46,626 nt of DNA from Marinobacter sp. AC-23 (GCF_001858325.1 NZ_MBPP01000035.1:1-46626), one strand, 5' to 3'; numbered from the stretch's first letter, positions 8,948-19,926 are shown. Program-made: numbers and translations. The notes: generated by a model from the letters alone, not told the origin.

Positions 8948-10888
8948 TTAAACCGGAAGGCGATGTACCTTCCCGGTGTTTTCATGGGCAACCGTCACAT
9001 CATGCCCCCCATTGCACCATACAAGATCGGCCACATTACCATTCGGCGTAAACCCCGTTGGCGCGTTTTTCAGGGTTTCAACAATCTGGCAGCAATCAAA
9101 CTCCTGGCTAGCCCGCAAAAGCTTGTTTAATACAAGCTCCAAATCCTCCCAGGGCATCAAAACTTCCCGGGCCATCATAATACGCGGATGAGAGGTGCCC
9201 TGGGGGTTATCACCAATCAACAGCTCCTCAAACAACTTTTCACCTGGCCGCAATCCCGTGAAGACCACCTCAATGTCGCCTTCTGGCTGATCCGGCGTTT
9301 TTTCCACAAGCCCCATCAAATGAATCATCTTGCGAGCCAAATCCGCAATCTTCACCGGCTCACCCATATCCAACACAAACACCTCGCCACCGCGGCCCAT
9401 ACTTCCGGCCTGCAACACCAACTGGCTGGCCTCAGGAATGGTCATGAAATAGCGAATGATATCCTGGTGCGTAACGGTAACCGGCCCGCCATCGCGAATC
9501 TGATCACGGAACAAAGGCACAACCGAGCCAGACGAGCCCAGTACATTGCCAAAACGAACCATCGAGAAAATCGTTTTGCTTTGCCGCTGCGCAAGGCCCT
9601 GCAGCACCAACTCTGCCATACGCTTGCTGGCACCCATAACATTGGTGGGGCGAACGGCTTTATCGGTAGAGATCAGAACAAACCGCTCCACGCCCGCCGT
9701 AATAGCCGCTTCCGCCGCGTGCAGCGTGCCAAACGCATTGTTTTGAACACCCTCAATCACATTGTGCTCAACCAGCGGCACGTGCTTATAAGCGGCGGCG
9801 TGATAAACCGTTTGAACACCAAAGCTGCGCATCACCATCTCACAACGGCGGCGATGAACCACACTGCCAAGAAGGGGGTGAATCTCAACACCAAGCCCGT
9901 CAACCCGGTTAATGGCCTGCAACTCACGCTCAATGGCGTATAGGGAATATTCAGATTGCTCAAACAAAACCAGGGCCCGGGGGCGATGATTAATGATCTG
10001 CCGGCAAAGCTCAGAACCAATAGACCCACCGGCACCCGTTACCATCACCACCTTGTTATACAAACTAGCCGCAACCTGGGCGTTATCCGGCCGCACTGGG
10101 TCCCGGCCTAACAGGTCTTCGATTTCCAGATCGCGGATATCGTTAATCCGCGCCTGCCCTGCAACCAACTCCGACATGGAAGGAACCGTTTGAACCGGCA
10201 GTTTCAGCGCCTCTAACCGCTTAAGAAGCTGCCGGCGATCTACCTGCTTGTCAGTATCAAGCGCGAGCAGCAGCCGTTTTACACGATGCACACGAACCGC
10301 TTCCTCAATATGGCTCAAAGCAAGTACTGGCACCCCGGCAATAAGGGCCTTGTGGTTAGCGGGCAACAAACCAATAAACACCACGGGGTGGTACTCAGTA
10401 CCCTGCTGCAAAGCCTTGGCAAGCTGAGCCCCGGTTTCACCCGCGCCCACAATCGCCACCCACTCCTTGCCCCGGTTAGATGTGTGGTGCACCAGCATGC
10501 GCACACTCATTCGACTGCCGCCCACGAAAATGAACGCAAGTGCTGCGTAAATTACCGGAACGGAACGTGGAACCTGAACCTGGAGGCTGTAGCCCAGAAT
10601 GATCAATAACAAAGCGGACGTGCCGACACCTATGATTATGGACAGGAAAGCCCGATCACTCATGTAACGCACAACAGCGCGGTAAAGACCGAGGCGCACA
10701 AACACGCCCAAGGTGAAAACAACCGTGAGAGCAGAGACAATCAACTGCCCCTGGTTGGGTAACCAGAGGCTCTGGTCCAGGCGCAGTGCAAAAGACGCCC
10801 AAAGGGCGAAGGAAAGAACCACCGCATCCACTGAAACAGAAACGAGACGCTTTTGCAGGCGAGGTAGCCCCAGAAAGCTCTTAACCAT
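8948..10888 (-). CDS. nucleotide-sugar 4,6-dehydratase, WbpM/CapD type
   Basis: This 646-residue protein has the full architecture of the WbpM/FlmA/CapD family. Four or so N-terminal membrane helices (about 1-110) are followed by a first nucleotide-binding region (VAIVGAGETGAQLAKAL, ~145). A large SDR domain follows, with GAGGSIGSELCRQI (~285) and the altered active-site motif VMGASKRMAE, where Met replaces the usual SDR Tyr, as in WbpM. The family converts UDP-GlcNAc to UDP-4-keto-6-deoxy sugars. It is the last gene of the minus-strand polysaccharide run, next to the initiating sugar transferase, the same arrangement as in Pseudomonas O-antigen loci. The preferred symbol is wbpM or capD; I leave it blank because the substrate is not proven. 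Confidence 0.93.
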   Translation of the reverse strand: MVKSFLGLPRLQKRLVSVSVDAVVLSFALWASFALRLDQSLWLPNQGQLIVSALTVVFTLGVFVRLGLYRAVVRYMSDRAFLSIIIGVGTSALLLIILGYSLQVQVPRSVPVIYAALAFIFVGGSRMSVRMLVHHTSNRGKEWVAIVGAGETGAQLAKALQQGTEYHPVVFIGLLPANHKALIAGVPVLALSHIEEAVRVHRVKRLLLALDTDKQVDRRQLLKRLEALKLPVQTVPSMSELVAGQARINDIRDLEIEDLLGRDPVRPDNAQVAASLYNKVVMVTGAGGSIGSELCRQIINHRPRALVLFEQSEYSLYAIERELQAINRVDGLGVEIHPLLGSVVHRRRCEMVMRSFGVQTVYHAAAYKHVPLVEHNVIEGVQNNAFGTLHAAEAAITAGVERFVLISTDKAVRPTNVMGASKRMAELVLQGLAQRQSKTIFSMVRFGNVLGSSGSVVPLFRDQIRDGGPVTVTHQDIIRYFMTIPEASQLVLQAGSMGRGGEVFVLDMGEPVKIADLARKMIHLMGLVEKTPDQPEGDIEVVFTGLRPGEKLFEELLIGDNPQGTSHPRIMMAREVLMPWEDLELVLNKLLRASQEFDCCQIVETLKNAPTGFTPNGNVADLVWCNGGHDVTVAHENTGKVHRLPV

Positions 10889-10913
10889 GTTTTCAATCCC
10901 TAAAAATCAGTAA

Positions 10914-10957
10914 GCCCCTCTCCCCCCGCGGGAGAGGGGTTGAGGAGAGGGGGGTAA
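10914..10957. repeat. GC-rich palindromic repeat
   Basis: GCCCCTCTCCCC...GCGGGAGAGGGG fills the gap between the dehydratase gene and the sugar transferase gene. It belongs to the same family as the copies at 8775-8929 and 29814-29850. Confidence 0.75.
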
Positions 10958-10959
10958 AA

Positions 10960-11519
10960 TCAATCCTTGCCAGGTACTCTATCACCTGAACCCTTACCGA
11001 AAACTGTCATGAAGATGTATTTAAAGTAAGCCGAGATATTCAGGCTAGCCAGCATCTTTGCATCCGTTTCTGCCAACAGTTTCGGCGTCGACATATCAAT
11101 ATCGTTTACCTGCGCCAAACCAGTGATACCCGGCCGGGCCTCCAATGCACCACGCTGTTCACGTTCCGCAATCAGCTCTTCCTGATTAAACAAACAAGGG
11201 CGCGGCCCTACCAAACTCATTTCCCCTTTGAGTACATTCCAAAGCTGCGGCAACTCATCCAACTTGGTTCGCCGGAGAAAGCGACCGAACGGCGTGATCG
11301 CATCCGCACTGGCCAGATGGCTGGCAACCGAGGCGGTGCCTTTCTTCATGGTACGGAATTTCACCAAAGTAAACGGCTTTTTGTTGCGCCCCACCCGCTG
11401 TTGCCGGAAGAGCGGCGAGCCGGTATCAAAGTAGCCCACCACCCAGAGAATCAACAAAACCGGAAACCCGAACACCAACCCAAGCAGGGAAAAGAAAAAT
11501 CAAAAAAACGAATCAACAT
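10960..11519 (-). CDS. initiating undecaprenyl-phosphate sugar transferase, frameshifted near its start
   Basis: This is a small bacterial sugar transferase (WbpL-partner/PglC-type, Bac_transf family) that loads the first sugar phosphate onto undecaprenyl phosphate. It has one N-terminal membrane segment, then FRQQRVGRNKKPFTLVKFRTM, and the hallmark TKLDELPQLWNVLKGEMSLVGPRP. The open frame only reaches a TTG at 11478. The natural N-terminus (MLIRFFDF, then FFSLLGLVFGF) is visible from the ATG at 11519 but one T is missing in the T5 run near 11495. With that base restored the protein is about 185 residues, the family norm, and overlaps the previous gene by 20 bp. A sequencing indel is the simplest explanation. 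Confidence 0.85.
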
Positions 11520-12471
11520 GCATTCTCCGAGTCAAAACAGCGGCGCAGCCTTCTTCAACTGAAATGGGCGGCTCCCAGCCCAATAAATGACGGGCTTTCG
11601 AAATATCTACCTGCAAAGAGCCCAGCACGCGTTGCGCAACGGCCCTTTTACCCAGTAAGCCTGCACCAAACATCAGCAATCCAGGTGGAACGGGAATCAA
11701 GCGGGCAGGTTTCCCCATCGCTTTACCGATTCCACGTAGTAACTCAGGCGTTGAAAGATCCTTGCCATCTCCAGCAAGAAACACCTGGTTGGCGGCGACG
11801 GGGTGATCAATACAGGTGATAATCAGATCCACCAAATTACCCAGAGCCACCAAAGAGCGCTTGTTATGGATTGCCCCAAGGGGCAGAGGCAAGCCTTTGT
11901 CAACCAGCTTGATCATGGTGGCAAAGTTACCCTTCACACTAGGGCCATATACCAGCGGCGGGCGGATAATAACCACCTCCATGCCGGTTTTCTTTGCCAA
12001 AGCCTTCAACGCCTGTTCTGCCTCCAGCTTCGAGATGCCGTAGGCATCCTCCGGAGCAGGCGTCTGGTCAGCGTTGAAAGGCCGGCCCTCAGCGGTTTGC
12101 TCGCCATTCACCTTGATAGAACTGACAAATACAAACCTACGAACGCCCGCTTCGGCTGCCTGGCGGGCGAGATTGAGCGTGCCATTCACATTAACCTTTC
12201 GGTATTCGCCCAGTGGATTTTCGGCCCCATCCCGCATAATGTGGGCGCGGGCCGCTGCGTGAACCACCACATTCTGCCCACTTAGCGCTGCAGACCAATC
12301 CGTACTCGCCTCCAGCTCACCAACAACAAACTCGTCACCAATGTCACACGTGCCGGATCGGCGAACCGCACACGCTAACGTAAAATCATCCAAACGATCC
12401 ATTTGGACAGCAAGACTCTTTCCAACAAACCCTGTAGCACCTGTTACCAGAACCTTCACAAACTCAACCAT
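11500..12471 (-). CDS. NAD-dependent sugar epimerase/dehydratase (SDR)
   Basis: This 323-residue extended SDR has the NAD-binding motif VLVTGATGFVGKSL at the N-terminus, SSIKVNGE around the catalytic Ser, and the YGISKLEAE active-site YxxxK. It resembles the UDP-glucose 4-epimerase-like proteins (WbpV-type) that pair with an initiating sugar transferase in O-antigen clusters. They are thought to produce the keto-reduced sugar (for example UDP-FucNAc) from the WbpM product. The two adjacent genes downstream fit that pathway. The ATG lies 6 bp after the preceding glycosyltransferase stop, so the genes are co-transcribed. Confidence 0.9.
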   Translation of the reverse strand: MVEFVKVLVTGATGFVGKSLAVQMDRLDDFTLACAVRRSGTCDIGDEFVVGELEASTDWSAALSGQNVVVHAAARAHIMRDGAENPLGEYRKVNVNGTLNLARQAAEAGVRRFVFVSSIKVNGEQTAEGRPFNADQTPAPEDAYGISKLEAEQALKALAKKTGMEVVIIRPPLVYGPSVKGNFATMIKLVDKGLPLPLGAIHNKRSLVALGNLVDLIITCIDHPVAANQVFLAGDGKDLSTPELLRGIGKAMGKPARLIPVPPGLLMFGAGLLGKRAVAQRVLGSLQVDISKARHLLGWEPPISVEEGCAAVLTRRMHVDSFF

Positions 12472-12477
12472 CCATAG

Positions 12478-13620
12478 TTAACCATTAACGGAAACCTCGT
12501 CATAGATTTTCAAGTGCTGGGCGACAATCTTTTCAATAGAGAACGCTTCTTCCGCCAAATCGCGACCGGCTTCACCCATACGTCTTCGAAGACAGGAATC
12601 CTCAATCAGCTTTTGAATCGCGTCCGCCAAGGCAACTGAGTCCTTAACGGGAATCAGCAGCCCCGTTTCACCAGACGTGATCGCATCGCGGCAACCCGGC
12701 ACATCCGTCGTTACCACAGCCCGCCCACAAACAGCCGCCTCCACAAGACTCTTTGGCAGCCCCTCGCGATAAGAAGGAAGGCAAACGATATTCGCAGCAG
12801 CATATTGCTCTGCAATATCAGAACGGAACCCCATTAGTTCGACCACACCCTCCTTACGCCACTGATCAAGCTCCGCCTCAGTTACGCTTGTAAGATTTCC
12901 GGGGTCAGCAGAACCAATCAACCTCATCTGGGCCTTTACACCGCGATCTCGCAAGAGTCTGGCCGCTTCAATGAACTCAAATACGCCTTTATCTCGCAAC
13001 AGGCGAGCAGCCATCACCACCATCGGCTTATCCGCTTCAGGCTCAGGCACACAGGGATAATCATCCAGCGAAACGCCGGAACCACGTATCATACGAGTAC
13101 CACCAACCTGCAGAGCACCCAACAAGATCAACGTATCGCGGTCATCCGGATTCTGAAAGATAACGGCCAACCGCCTCTGCTTGAAAGCTGCCGTGTATAA
13201 TTTGGCGATGAACCAACGGCGAAGCTTTGCGACCGTGGACTGCGCCAAAAACACCGTACCAAGCCCCGAAACCGCTGAAACAACGCCAGGTACCGAAACC
13301 AACCGCGCCGCTATACCCCCATAAAGCACCGGCTTGATGGTTATAAGGTGAACAAGATCTGGCCGAACTCTTTGAAAGAGCCGCACCAAACTCACCAAAG
13401 TTCTGAGTTCCACCCACGGGTTCTGGCCACTTCGCGCAAAACCAATTAAGTGATGAGTAAAGCCTTTCGCCCGAATGGTCTCGACGCTATCCCCTGGAGC
13501 CGAGGCAACATGCACCTCGTACCCCGCCGCTTGAGCAGCAACGGCTATCGGCAACCGATGCGACAGAAAAAACTCAGGGGCATTAACTACAAACAGTATT
13601 ACTCTGGAATGGTCTGCCAA
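12478..13620 (-). CDS. glycosyltransferase family 4
   Basis: This 380-residue GT-B glycosyltransferase opens with ILFVVNAPEFFLSHRLPIAVAAQAAG, typical of family 4 members related to PglA and WbnH-like enzymes. It carries the E-x7-E donor-site motif in SYREGLPKSLVEAAVCG near residue 290. Enzymes of this type usually add the second sugar onto the undecaprenyl-linked first sugar. The donor and acceptor cannot be read from the sequence. It sits between tviB and the epimerase on the same strand. Confidence 0.92.
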   Translation of the reverse strand: MADHSRVILFVVNAPEFFLSHRLPIAVAAQAAGYEVHVASAPGDSVETIRAKGFTHHLIGFARSGQNPWVELRTLVSLVRLFQRVRPDLVHLITIKPVLYGGIAARLVSVPGVVSAVSGLGTVFLAQSTVAKLRRWFIAKLYTAAFKQRRLAVIFQNPDDRDTLILLGALQVGGTRMIRGSGVSLDDYPCVPEPEADKPMVVMAARLLRDKGVFEFIEAARLLRDRGVKAQMRLIGSADPGNLTSVTEAELDQWRKEGVVELMGFRSDIAEQYAAANIVCLPSYREGLPKSLVEAAVCGRAVVTTDVPGCRDAITSGETGLLIPVKDSVALADAIQKLIEDSCLRRRMGEAGRDLAEEAFSIEKIVAQHLKIYDEVSVNG

Positions 13621-13692
13621 CGCGTGTTCGCCTTACCTACTGGAGTGTAATTGGGCACTTACTTTATCTGGCCCAGACTTCCGGGCTGTGAT

Positions 13693-14955
13693 TTATAAAC
13701 GCAAATCCGCCTCACCCAAAGGCAACACACCTTTGAGGTCAAAAAGCACCCCGTTCTCATTCAGATAGCCGCGCAGATCACCCGCACTCAACGCGGCATA
13801 TTCATTGTGTGGAACCGCCACAATCACACCGTCGTAGTCACCCTGCCCTGGCTGCTCTGTCAAACTAATGCCGTATTCGTTTTCTGCGTCGGCGCTGTCG
13901 GCCCAGCAGTCAGTGACGTCCACCTGACAACCAAAATCCTGTAGCTCTTTCACCACATCAATTACACGGGTATTCCGCAAGTCCGGGCAGTTTTCCTTGA
14001 AAGCGAAGCCCATTACCAGCACTCGCGCCTTGGCTATGGTGTGACCCGCTTTGATCATGGCTTTAACCAGTTCAGCGGCCACATAAGACCCCATGCCATC
14101 GTTCACCCTTCGACCAGCGAGGATAATTTCCGGGTGATAGCCAATGGCTTGGGCTTTATGGGTCAGGTAGTACGGGTCTACCCCTATGCAATGGCCACCT
14201 ACCAGCCCAGGCCTGAACGGCAAGAAGTTCCACTTGGTGCCAGCCGCAGCCAGCACTTCGTGGGTATCAATCCCCAATCGGGCAAAGATCATCGCCAGTT
14301 CGTTTATCAAGGCAATATTTAAATCTCGCTGGGTATTCTCGATCACCTTTGCCGCTTCCGCCACCTTGATGGAACTGGCCTTGTGGGTACCGGCGGTAAT
14401 GATATCCGCGTACAGGGCGTCCACTTCCTCGGCAATGGAGGGGGTAGAGCCGGAGGTGACCTTCATAATCGTGGTCACCCGGTGTTCCTTATCCCCCGGA
14501 TTGATCCGCTCGGGGCTGTAACCGGCGTAGAAATCCTGGTTGAACTTCAGACCAGACACCCGCTCCAGCACCGGCACACACACCTCTTCGGTGGCACCGG
14601 GATAAACCGTGGATTCGTAAATCACGATATCACCAGCTTTCAGCACCTTGCCCACACTCTCACTGGCCTTTACCAGCGGCGTGAGATCCGGTGTTTTGAA
14701 GTCATCTATGGGCGTGGGCACGGTAACGATAAACACCGTGCAGTCTGCGATGTCACCCAGGGAATCGGTGAACGACAGCTGGGAGGCTGCGGCCAGTTCT
14801 TCGGCGGATACTTCGCGGGTAAAATCCTCACCCTGCTTCAGCTCGGCAATGCGCTTAGCGTTGATGTCAAAGCCTACAATCGGGCGTTTTTCGCCGAAGG
14901 CTACGGCGAGAGGGAGACCTACGTAGCCGAGGCCGATAACAGCAATTTTTTTCAT
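13693..14955 (-). CDS. tviB: UDP-N-acetylglucosamine 6-dehydrogenase
   Basis: This UDP-sugar dehydrogenase (420 residues from the ATG at 14955; a TTG seven codons upstream is less likely) oxidises UDP-GlcNAc C6 to give UDP-GlcNAcA. It has [21 protein letters not shown] with the NAD GxGxxG motif, TVPTP, the [13 protein letters not shown] segment and the active-site Cys in [12 protein letters not shown], plus the C-terminal UDP-binding domain. The ERINPGD signature fits the TviB/WbpO branch rather than UDP-glucose dehydrogenases. Its partner tviC lies three kilobases upstream in the same run; together they give UDP-GalNAcA. Confidence 0.92.
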   Translation of the reverse strand: MKKIAVIGLGYVGLPLAVAFGEKRPIVGFDINAKRIAELKQGEDFTREVSAEELAAASQLSFTDSLGDIADCTVFIVTVPTPIDDFKTPDLTPLVKASESVGKVLKAGDIVIYESTVYPGATEEVCVPVLERVSGLKFNQDFYAGYSPERINPGDKEHRVTTIMKVTSGSTPSIAEEVDALYADIITAGTHKASSIKVAEAAKVIENTQRDLNIALINELAMIFARLGIDTHEVLAAAGTKWNFLPFRPGLVGGHCIGVDPYYLTHKAQAIGYHPEIILAGRRVNDGMGSYVAAELVKAMIKAGHTIAKARVLVMGFAFKENCPDLRNTRVIDVVKELQDFGCQVDVTDCWADSADAENEYGISLTEQPGQGDYDGVIVAVPHNEYAALSAGDLRGYLNENGVLFDLKGVLPLGEADLRL

Positions 14956-15130
14956 GCTTAAGTCCATTTCGTTCAAAATTTCTACAGATTATATCTATGA
15001 GGAGAGCGAGTTCTTCCCTCGAAAGATCCGCCACGCAAGCAGATACTTCTAAAGGTAATATCCGTAAAAACCTATAATTAACAGAGCTTTCCACTTCACC
15101 CCTAAGTCACGCTTTACTCTCAACACCTAC

Positions 15131-17137
15131 TTATTGGTCGGAATCGCCTTTAAGTACAGAAGTAAATGGATTTCCAAACTGCTCGACATACAGTTTCCCA
15201 GTAAGCTTCGACCCCTCGTAGTTCAGGTGCCCACTATCCTTATAGAGCGGCACACCGTCCAATTCAGAATAACACCGGTGTTTATCACACATTACCTGTG
15301 CCGGATCAATCACCACTAAAGGGTCAAACTGTTCCGACAACTCGCCAACAAACTGACTCCACTCACGGAACCTCTCATCAAAATCTTCTCGTGCCAAATT
15401 GCAGTTTTTGTCCAGGCCAAACCGAAGGTTATTCAAAGTGCAGTTGGAAACATCAAAACTAAAGACGGGGTTACCCTTAATCAAAACCGGTATAGAACCA
15501 TGCCTGATAATCTCCGTAATTGTGCGAACCATCGCTTCCCGAAAAACCGCCGGCGTCGGTGTTTCGGGGGCTGTCAGGTCTACACTGAACAAACCGCCGC
15601 TGTAGTGGCCCAAAAACGAACCGCCCAAGACCACATAATCGTAACGGTTAGGCAACAGCTCCTGCTCAATAACGACATTTCTCGCTCTGAAATCACCCTG
15701 TCTCACTACTTGATCACCTTGGCGATAGAACCGCTCAACGCCAATCAGAAATGCCGTATTACTCTGCGTTACGTCGTATCCTCGTAGCCCTGCATCACCA
15801 GCCAGCACAGAGACCATTCCGCTGAAATGGTTGGCGTGTGAATCTCCCACCAGGAGAATATCCACCGCAGTTTTCTCAGCTCCCAGAACACACTCGTCAG
15901 GCCCAAGCGGTGACTTTACGGGCCCTTCATTACATCGCCCACGCACCGCATCAGCATAGGTAAGTACCGCAGCAGATTTTCGATTGAGTTCTTCATCAAA
16001 CCGCTCAGGAATACCCTGCCAATGAATGGCAGACAACGCCGCAGAACTAAACAACACTGCTGGTAGAGCAAACCCCATCCCCACCACCTTTGGCCAGCTA
16101 ACCCGACGGAACTCCCTCACTGGCTTTTCAATAAACTGATACGTCAGGGCCGCAAGCATAAGCGTTCCGATAATCACTGCGATACAAACTAATGGTGTCA
16201 GTTCCACCAGTTGGAGGTTCAGAAACACAATAATCGGCCAGTGCCATAGGTAAGCAGGGTATGAAATTTTACCAATTCCTACAGCCACTCTACTGGCCAG
16301 CAGTCTGCCGAGCAACGGGTCATCAAAACGAGCAAAAGCAATCAGCAATGCAGTTCCAACACACGGGAACAAAGCATTCAACCCCGGAAACCAGGTAGCT
16401 TCTGTAAAAAATACGTTCCCATAAATGACCAGCCCAAGCCCAAGCAGACCAAACACAACACGCGCTAACCGGGGCACCAGATCAAGCAATGAAAGCGGCA
16501 CGAATGCCAACGCTGTACCAATAAGAAGCTCAAAGGCGCGAGTTGGCATCAAATAATATGCCGCCGCTCGATAATGAACTGCACCATACTCAGACACCGC
16601 CAAACCTAGTATCAATGCAACCACCACTGCGGCAAACAGATATCGCCCTCCCCCGAGAAGTTTGTACAGCAACAACAAAGTCACCGGCCAAACCACATAG
16701 AACTGTTCTTCTACAGCTAGAGACCATAAATGCAGCAGTGGTGTAGTATCTGCTCCCGCTCCAAAATACCCACCTACGGCATCCCACATATAAAAATTAG
16801 CACCGAAGAAGGTGGAATACAGTGCACTAACGGAGAAATTCTCCAGCTCTGCAGGCAGCATCAATAGCCAGGCAAAAACAGCCGTTACCAGAAGCACCGT
16901 AAAGTAGGCCGGAGCAAGGCGGATAACCCGGCGTTTGTAGAAACTACCAAAGGTGAAATTGCCTGTTTTCACTTCCGCCAGAATGATCCCCGTGATCAAG
17001 TAACCTGAGATCACGAAGAACACATCTACCCCAACAAAGCCGCCACTAAAACCCGGCAAATTCAGGTGATGGAGAATAACCAGCATTACAGCAACACAGC
17101 GAAGACCATCCACTTCTGGCCGATATTTCAAGCTCAT
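15131..17137 (-). CDS. OafA-type membrane O-acyltransferase with SGNH domain
   Basis: This 668-residue protein has an acyltransferase-3 membrane domain of about ten helices (residues 1-360): [21 protein letters not shown] with the conserved His pair, and [21 protein letters not shown] periplasmic SGNH hydrolase-like domain (about 400-668) follows, with [15 protein letters not shown] (block I) and a C-terminal [10 protein letters not shown] carrying the D-x-x-H pair. Such fusions O-acetylate polysaccharides in the periplasm, so this polymer is probably O-acetylated. It starts right after the tviC gene; the apparent overlap arises from the tviC frameshift. Confidence 0.93.
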   Translation of the reverse strand: MSLKYRPEVDGLRCVAVMLVILHHLNLPGFSGGFVGVDVFFVISGYLITGIILAEVKTGNFTFGSFYKRRVIRLAPAYFTVLLVTAVFAWLLMLPAELENFSVSALYSTFFGANFYMWDAVGGYFGAGADTTPLLHLWSLAVEEQFYVVWPVTLLLLYKLLGGGRYLFAAVVVALILGLAVSEYGAVHYRAAAYYLMPTRAFELLIGTALAFVPLSLLDLVPRLARVVFGLLGLGLVIYGNVFFTEATWFPGLNALFPCVGTALLIAFARFDDPLLGRLLASRVAVGIGKISYPAYLWHWPIIVFLNLQLVELTPLVCIAVIIGTLMLAALTYQFIEKPVREFRRVSWPKVVGMGFALPAVLFSSAALSAIHWQGIPERFDEELNRKSAAVLTYADAVRGRCNEGPVKSPLGPDECVLGAEKTAVDILLVGDSHANHFSGMVSVLAGDAGLRGYDVTQSNTAFLIGVERFYRQGDQVVRQGDFRARNVVIEQELLPNRYDYVVLGGSFLGHYSGGLFSVDLTAPETPTPAVFREAMVRTITEIIRHGSIPVLIKGNPVFSFDVSNCTLNNLRFGLDKNCNLAREDFDERFREWSQFVGELSEQFDPLVVIDPAQVMCDKHRCYSELDGVPLYKDSGHLNYEGSKLTGKLYVEQFGNPFTSVLKGDSDQ

Positions 17138-17229
17138 AATTGTTTCTCGGCTTAAAGAGTTCTAAAGGTGTACAAGCGTAGTGTGAACTATGTCCCGATA
17201 AAGCAGAAAAAATTAATGCAGTCTTACAC

Positions 17230-18245
17230 TCAATTCTGCAAATACCAAGCATAGCCCGTGCTATCCCCTCTCCAATCCGATACTCCGGCGCATACCCCAA
17301 CTTACACGCCGCCTTCCCAATATCCGCCTGGGAATGCCGGACATCCCCCGGTCGAAAATCACGGTAAACCGGCTCTTTCTCATACACCACACCATTTTCC
17401 GCCAGCGTAATCTTCAGCGCCGCGAACAAATCATTTAACGTAGAGCGATCCCCCACCGCCACGTTGTAAACCTCGTTCTTGGCAGAATCATCCGCCGTGG
17501 CCGCAAGCAGGTTGGCCTGCAAGGCATTCTCCACAAAACAAAAATCCCGGCTGGTTTCGCCATCGCCGTTGATGAACACATCTTCACCGCGCACCATAGC
17601 CGCAGTCCATTTCGGGATTACGGCGGCATAGGCACCGTTCGGGTCCTGCCGCTTGCCGAACACGTTAAAGTAACGCAAACCAATGGTTTTGAAGCCGTAG
17701 GTCCTGGCAAACACATCCGCATAAAGTTCGTTTACGTACTTGGTAACGGCATAGGGAGACAGCGGTTTGCCGATATTCTCCTCCACCTTTGGCAAAGCCG
17801 GGTGGTCGCCATAGGTGGAGCTGCTGGCGGCGTAGGTGAAGCTCTTCACCCCGGCATCCCGAGCAGCGACCAGCATGTTGAGAAAGCCGGTGATGTTGGC
17901 GGCGTTGGTGGTAACCGGGTCATTTATAGAACGCGGTACCGAGCCCAGGGCGGCTTGGTGCAGAACGTAATCCACGCCCTCGCAGGCTTTGGCGCAATCT
18001 TCCGGGTTGCAGATATCGCCTTCTATGAAGGTGAAATTGGCCCATTGTTCCCGGGTTACCAAAGACTGGACTTCATACAAGTTGTGCTGGTGGCCGGTGG
18101 CGAAGTTGTCCAGGCCTGTTATTTTTTGGTTGAGCTTAAGAAGGTGTTCGAGGAGGTTGGAGCCTATGAAGCCCGCTACGCCGGTGATTAGCCAGCGTTT
18201 TTGGCTCCCAGCAATATCATCAAATCCACTTTTAACCATCGTCAT
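17230..18245 (-). CDS. tviC: UDP-GlcNAc/GlcNAcA 4-epimerase, frameshifted at its last codons
   Basis: This extended SDR of the WbpP/TviC (VipB) type has [19 protein letters not shown] near the start, [18 protein letters not shown] around the catalytic Ser, and [14 protein letters not shown] with the YxxxK. The natural end would be ARAMPWYLQN with a TGA at 17230. One C is missing at 17249, so the raw frame reads through to 17046 into the acyltransferase gene. The catalytic body is intact; an indel in the sequence is more likely than a real extension. With tviB it supplies UDP-GalNAcA. An AAGGG ribosome binding site precedes the ATG. Confidence 0.9.
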
Positions 18246-18418
18246 TCGATAACCCTTAAGATTTACGTATCATCAATGTTCGTTGGCCCGCCCTGCCAAA
18301 TCTGAATCTTGGCAAAAAGGGATAAACCAAAACCCAGGCAATCACAAAAAACCTGGTACGATGGCGGAATTAATATTTATAACCGGATGCACCGCCAGTA
18401 TCCGGGCGAAAAAGCCAT

Positions 18419-18736
18419 TCAGCCTATGATCACCCAAAATCGCCTTGCAGGGCCCAGAGAATAAAAAAACATCAGGATTGACAGGGAAACGTTTATAAAT
18501 ATAGGGATCGCAATATTTCGTTCAAGCAAACTGTAGAAAATTGCTGTGATTGAGCTTATGAGATATAACTTTGAAACATTTATGTTCATTAAAATTTCAA
18601 AAAATGGCGACTGTGACCATTCCCATGCTAAACACTCGAATCTTTGGGCATCCGCATCTGAGCAAGACAGGCTGATATAGACGCCTAACACCCCAAAAAT
18701 AACTTTTATACAAACCGAAAAACCGCTATCGGCCAA
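18419..18736 (-). CDS. small membrane protein, possibly broken
   Basis: I do not recognise this protein. The frame gives 105 residues with at least three hydrophobic segments, but it opens at a TTG without a ribosome binding site. Another frame directly upstream (about 18735-18835) encodes a further hydrophobic stretch, VNSYFGALFSGLLGIFIVL, that joins it if one base is changed in the T-run near 18712. The true gene may therefore be a ~135-residue four-helix membrane protein starting just after the glycosyltransferase stop at 18841. The region is AT-rich. It could also be a decayed fragment. Confidence 0.35.
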   Translation of the reverse strand: MADSGFSVCIKVIFGVLGVYISLSCSDADAQRFECLAWEWSQSPFFEILMNINVSKLYLISSITAIFYSLLERNIAIPIFINVSLSILMFFYSLGPARRFWVIIG

Positions 18737-18840
18737 CCCATATAGTTTCTAGTCTTCAAAACAATGAAGATACCTAAAAGGCCAGAAAAAAGAGCGCCAA
18801 AATAAGAATTAACAAAGTGACACCACAGAAAAATTCACTC

Positions 18841-19926
18841 TTAACGAACAACGGACAACGTCAAACTGTTATACAGATTCAAATGCCGGTTAACTGCCCG
18901 TTCGATTTCATAAACTGAAGAGAACGCCAAAGCATTGCGAGAAAAAGCCGCTCTCACTTCCGCATCTCCGACCATTTTTTTCAACGCACTCGCGTAGTCC
19001 TCAACTTCCAGACTATCCACAACAAATCCATTAGCACATTGGTGTACCACTTCTGCACACCCACCAACATTCGTGACAATCACCGGCAAGCCAGTCAGGG
19101 TTGCCTCAATCAATGCGATCGGTAAACCCTCCCAGACCGAGGACATAAGAAACACATCGCTCTTAACCAAAATTTGGCTAACGTTTGACCTATTCCCAAG
19201 AAACTTCACTTGATGATCGATACCCAGCGAGGTGGCCAATTTTTTTAACATATCTCTATCCGGCCCTTCGCCGACAACAAATAATCGAACGTTACGATTC
19301 TCAAGTGCGCTAAGAGCATTCAACATTAGCGACAAATTCTTCGGAGCGCGCAAGCTACCCACGAAAACACAAGTTATTTCAGACTCAGGGTTCGGACAGG
19401 GGTACTCTGTTACTGCGATTCGCCCCCTCGAAACCGCATTATTTATCTGAACTACCTTTCTGCCTTGCCCTTCCAATAATTTCTTGCATGCGCTGCAGAT
19501 TGCAACATAAGCGCTCACTTTCCGATCAAACAGACGATAAACAAACTTTGACAAACCAAGCTTGAAACTATGATGCGTATAAAGAACAGGAACTCTAAAT
19601 ACAAAGAATGAGAACAGCAGGGCATAGTAAAGATGACAGTGAATGACATCTGCGTTAAAAGATTGTACAGCCCTACGAAGCCGCAGACCTCCAAGCCAAG
19701 GCTTTCTGCGAGTCTCCTTGCCTATGAAGGAATAGGTAATCGACTCCGAAGACAACGAGCTCAGAAACTTTCTCTCAAAATCAGGATCCCTTCCGCTCTC
19801 CGCCGCAGTTTGCAAAAACACGATGTGAACCTCATGCCCTTTTCGACGCATTAGAATCGAAAGATCTCGTACATACGTCTCCGCACCGCCAGCTGCAGGT
19901 GAGGATATAACATGGAGTATTTTCAT
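18841..19926 (-). CDS. glycosyltransferase family 4
   Basis: This GT-B enzyme (361 residues from the ATG at 19926, where MKILHVISSPAAGGAETYV gives the expected N-terminus) has the family 4 donor-binding motif SSVWEGLPIALIEATLTGLPVIVT around residue 275, with E-x7-E. PAAGGAE after the first strand is the typical acceptor-side glycine loop. It should add one sugar of the repeat unit on the cytoplasmic face of the membrane. The specificity is unknown. It is preceded by a family 2 enzyme on the same strand. Confidence 0.93.
   Translation of the reverse strand: MKILHVISSPAAGGAETYVRDLSILMRRKGHEVHIVFLQTAAESGRDPDFERKFLSSLSSESITYSFIGKETRRKPWLGGLRLRRAVQSFNADVIHCHLYYALLFSFFVFRVPVLYTHHSFKLGLSKFVYRLFDRKVSAYVAICSACKKLLEGQGRKVVQINNAVSRGRIAVTEYPCPNPESEITCVFVGSLRAPKNLSLMLNALSALENRNVRLFVVGEGPDRDMLKKLATSLGIDHQVKFLGNRSNVSQILVKSDVFLMSSVWEGLPIALIEATLTGLPVIVTNVGGCAEVVHQCANGFVVDSLEVEDYASALKKMVGDAEVRAAFSRNALAFSSVYEIERAVNRHLNLYNSLTLSVVR

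Noticed and set aside
9188..9943. A 251-codon open frame on the plus strand
   Set aside because: It is antisense to the clearly coding WbpM/CapD-type dehydratase and has a His/Asn/Arg-rich composition typical of a shadow frame.
11480..11500. T-rich run at the sugar transferase start as a phase-variation switch
   Set aside because: The runs are 5-7 T, short for slipped-strand switching. The same kind of one-base loss occurs in unrelated genes, so error is the simpler explanation.
14867..15094. A 75-codon frame upstream of tviB on the minus strand
   Set aside because: Most of it overlaps the tviB N-terminus in another frame, and its Arg-rich tail is typical of an out-of-frame read.
17046..17229. 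A 60-residue C-terminal extension of TviC overlapping the acyltransferase gene
   Set aside because: It results from the one-base loss at 17249. The restored end (AMPWYLQN) matches the family.
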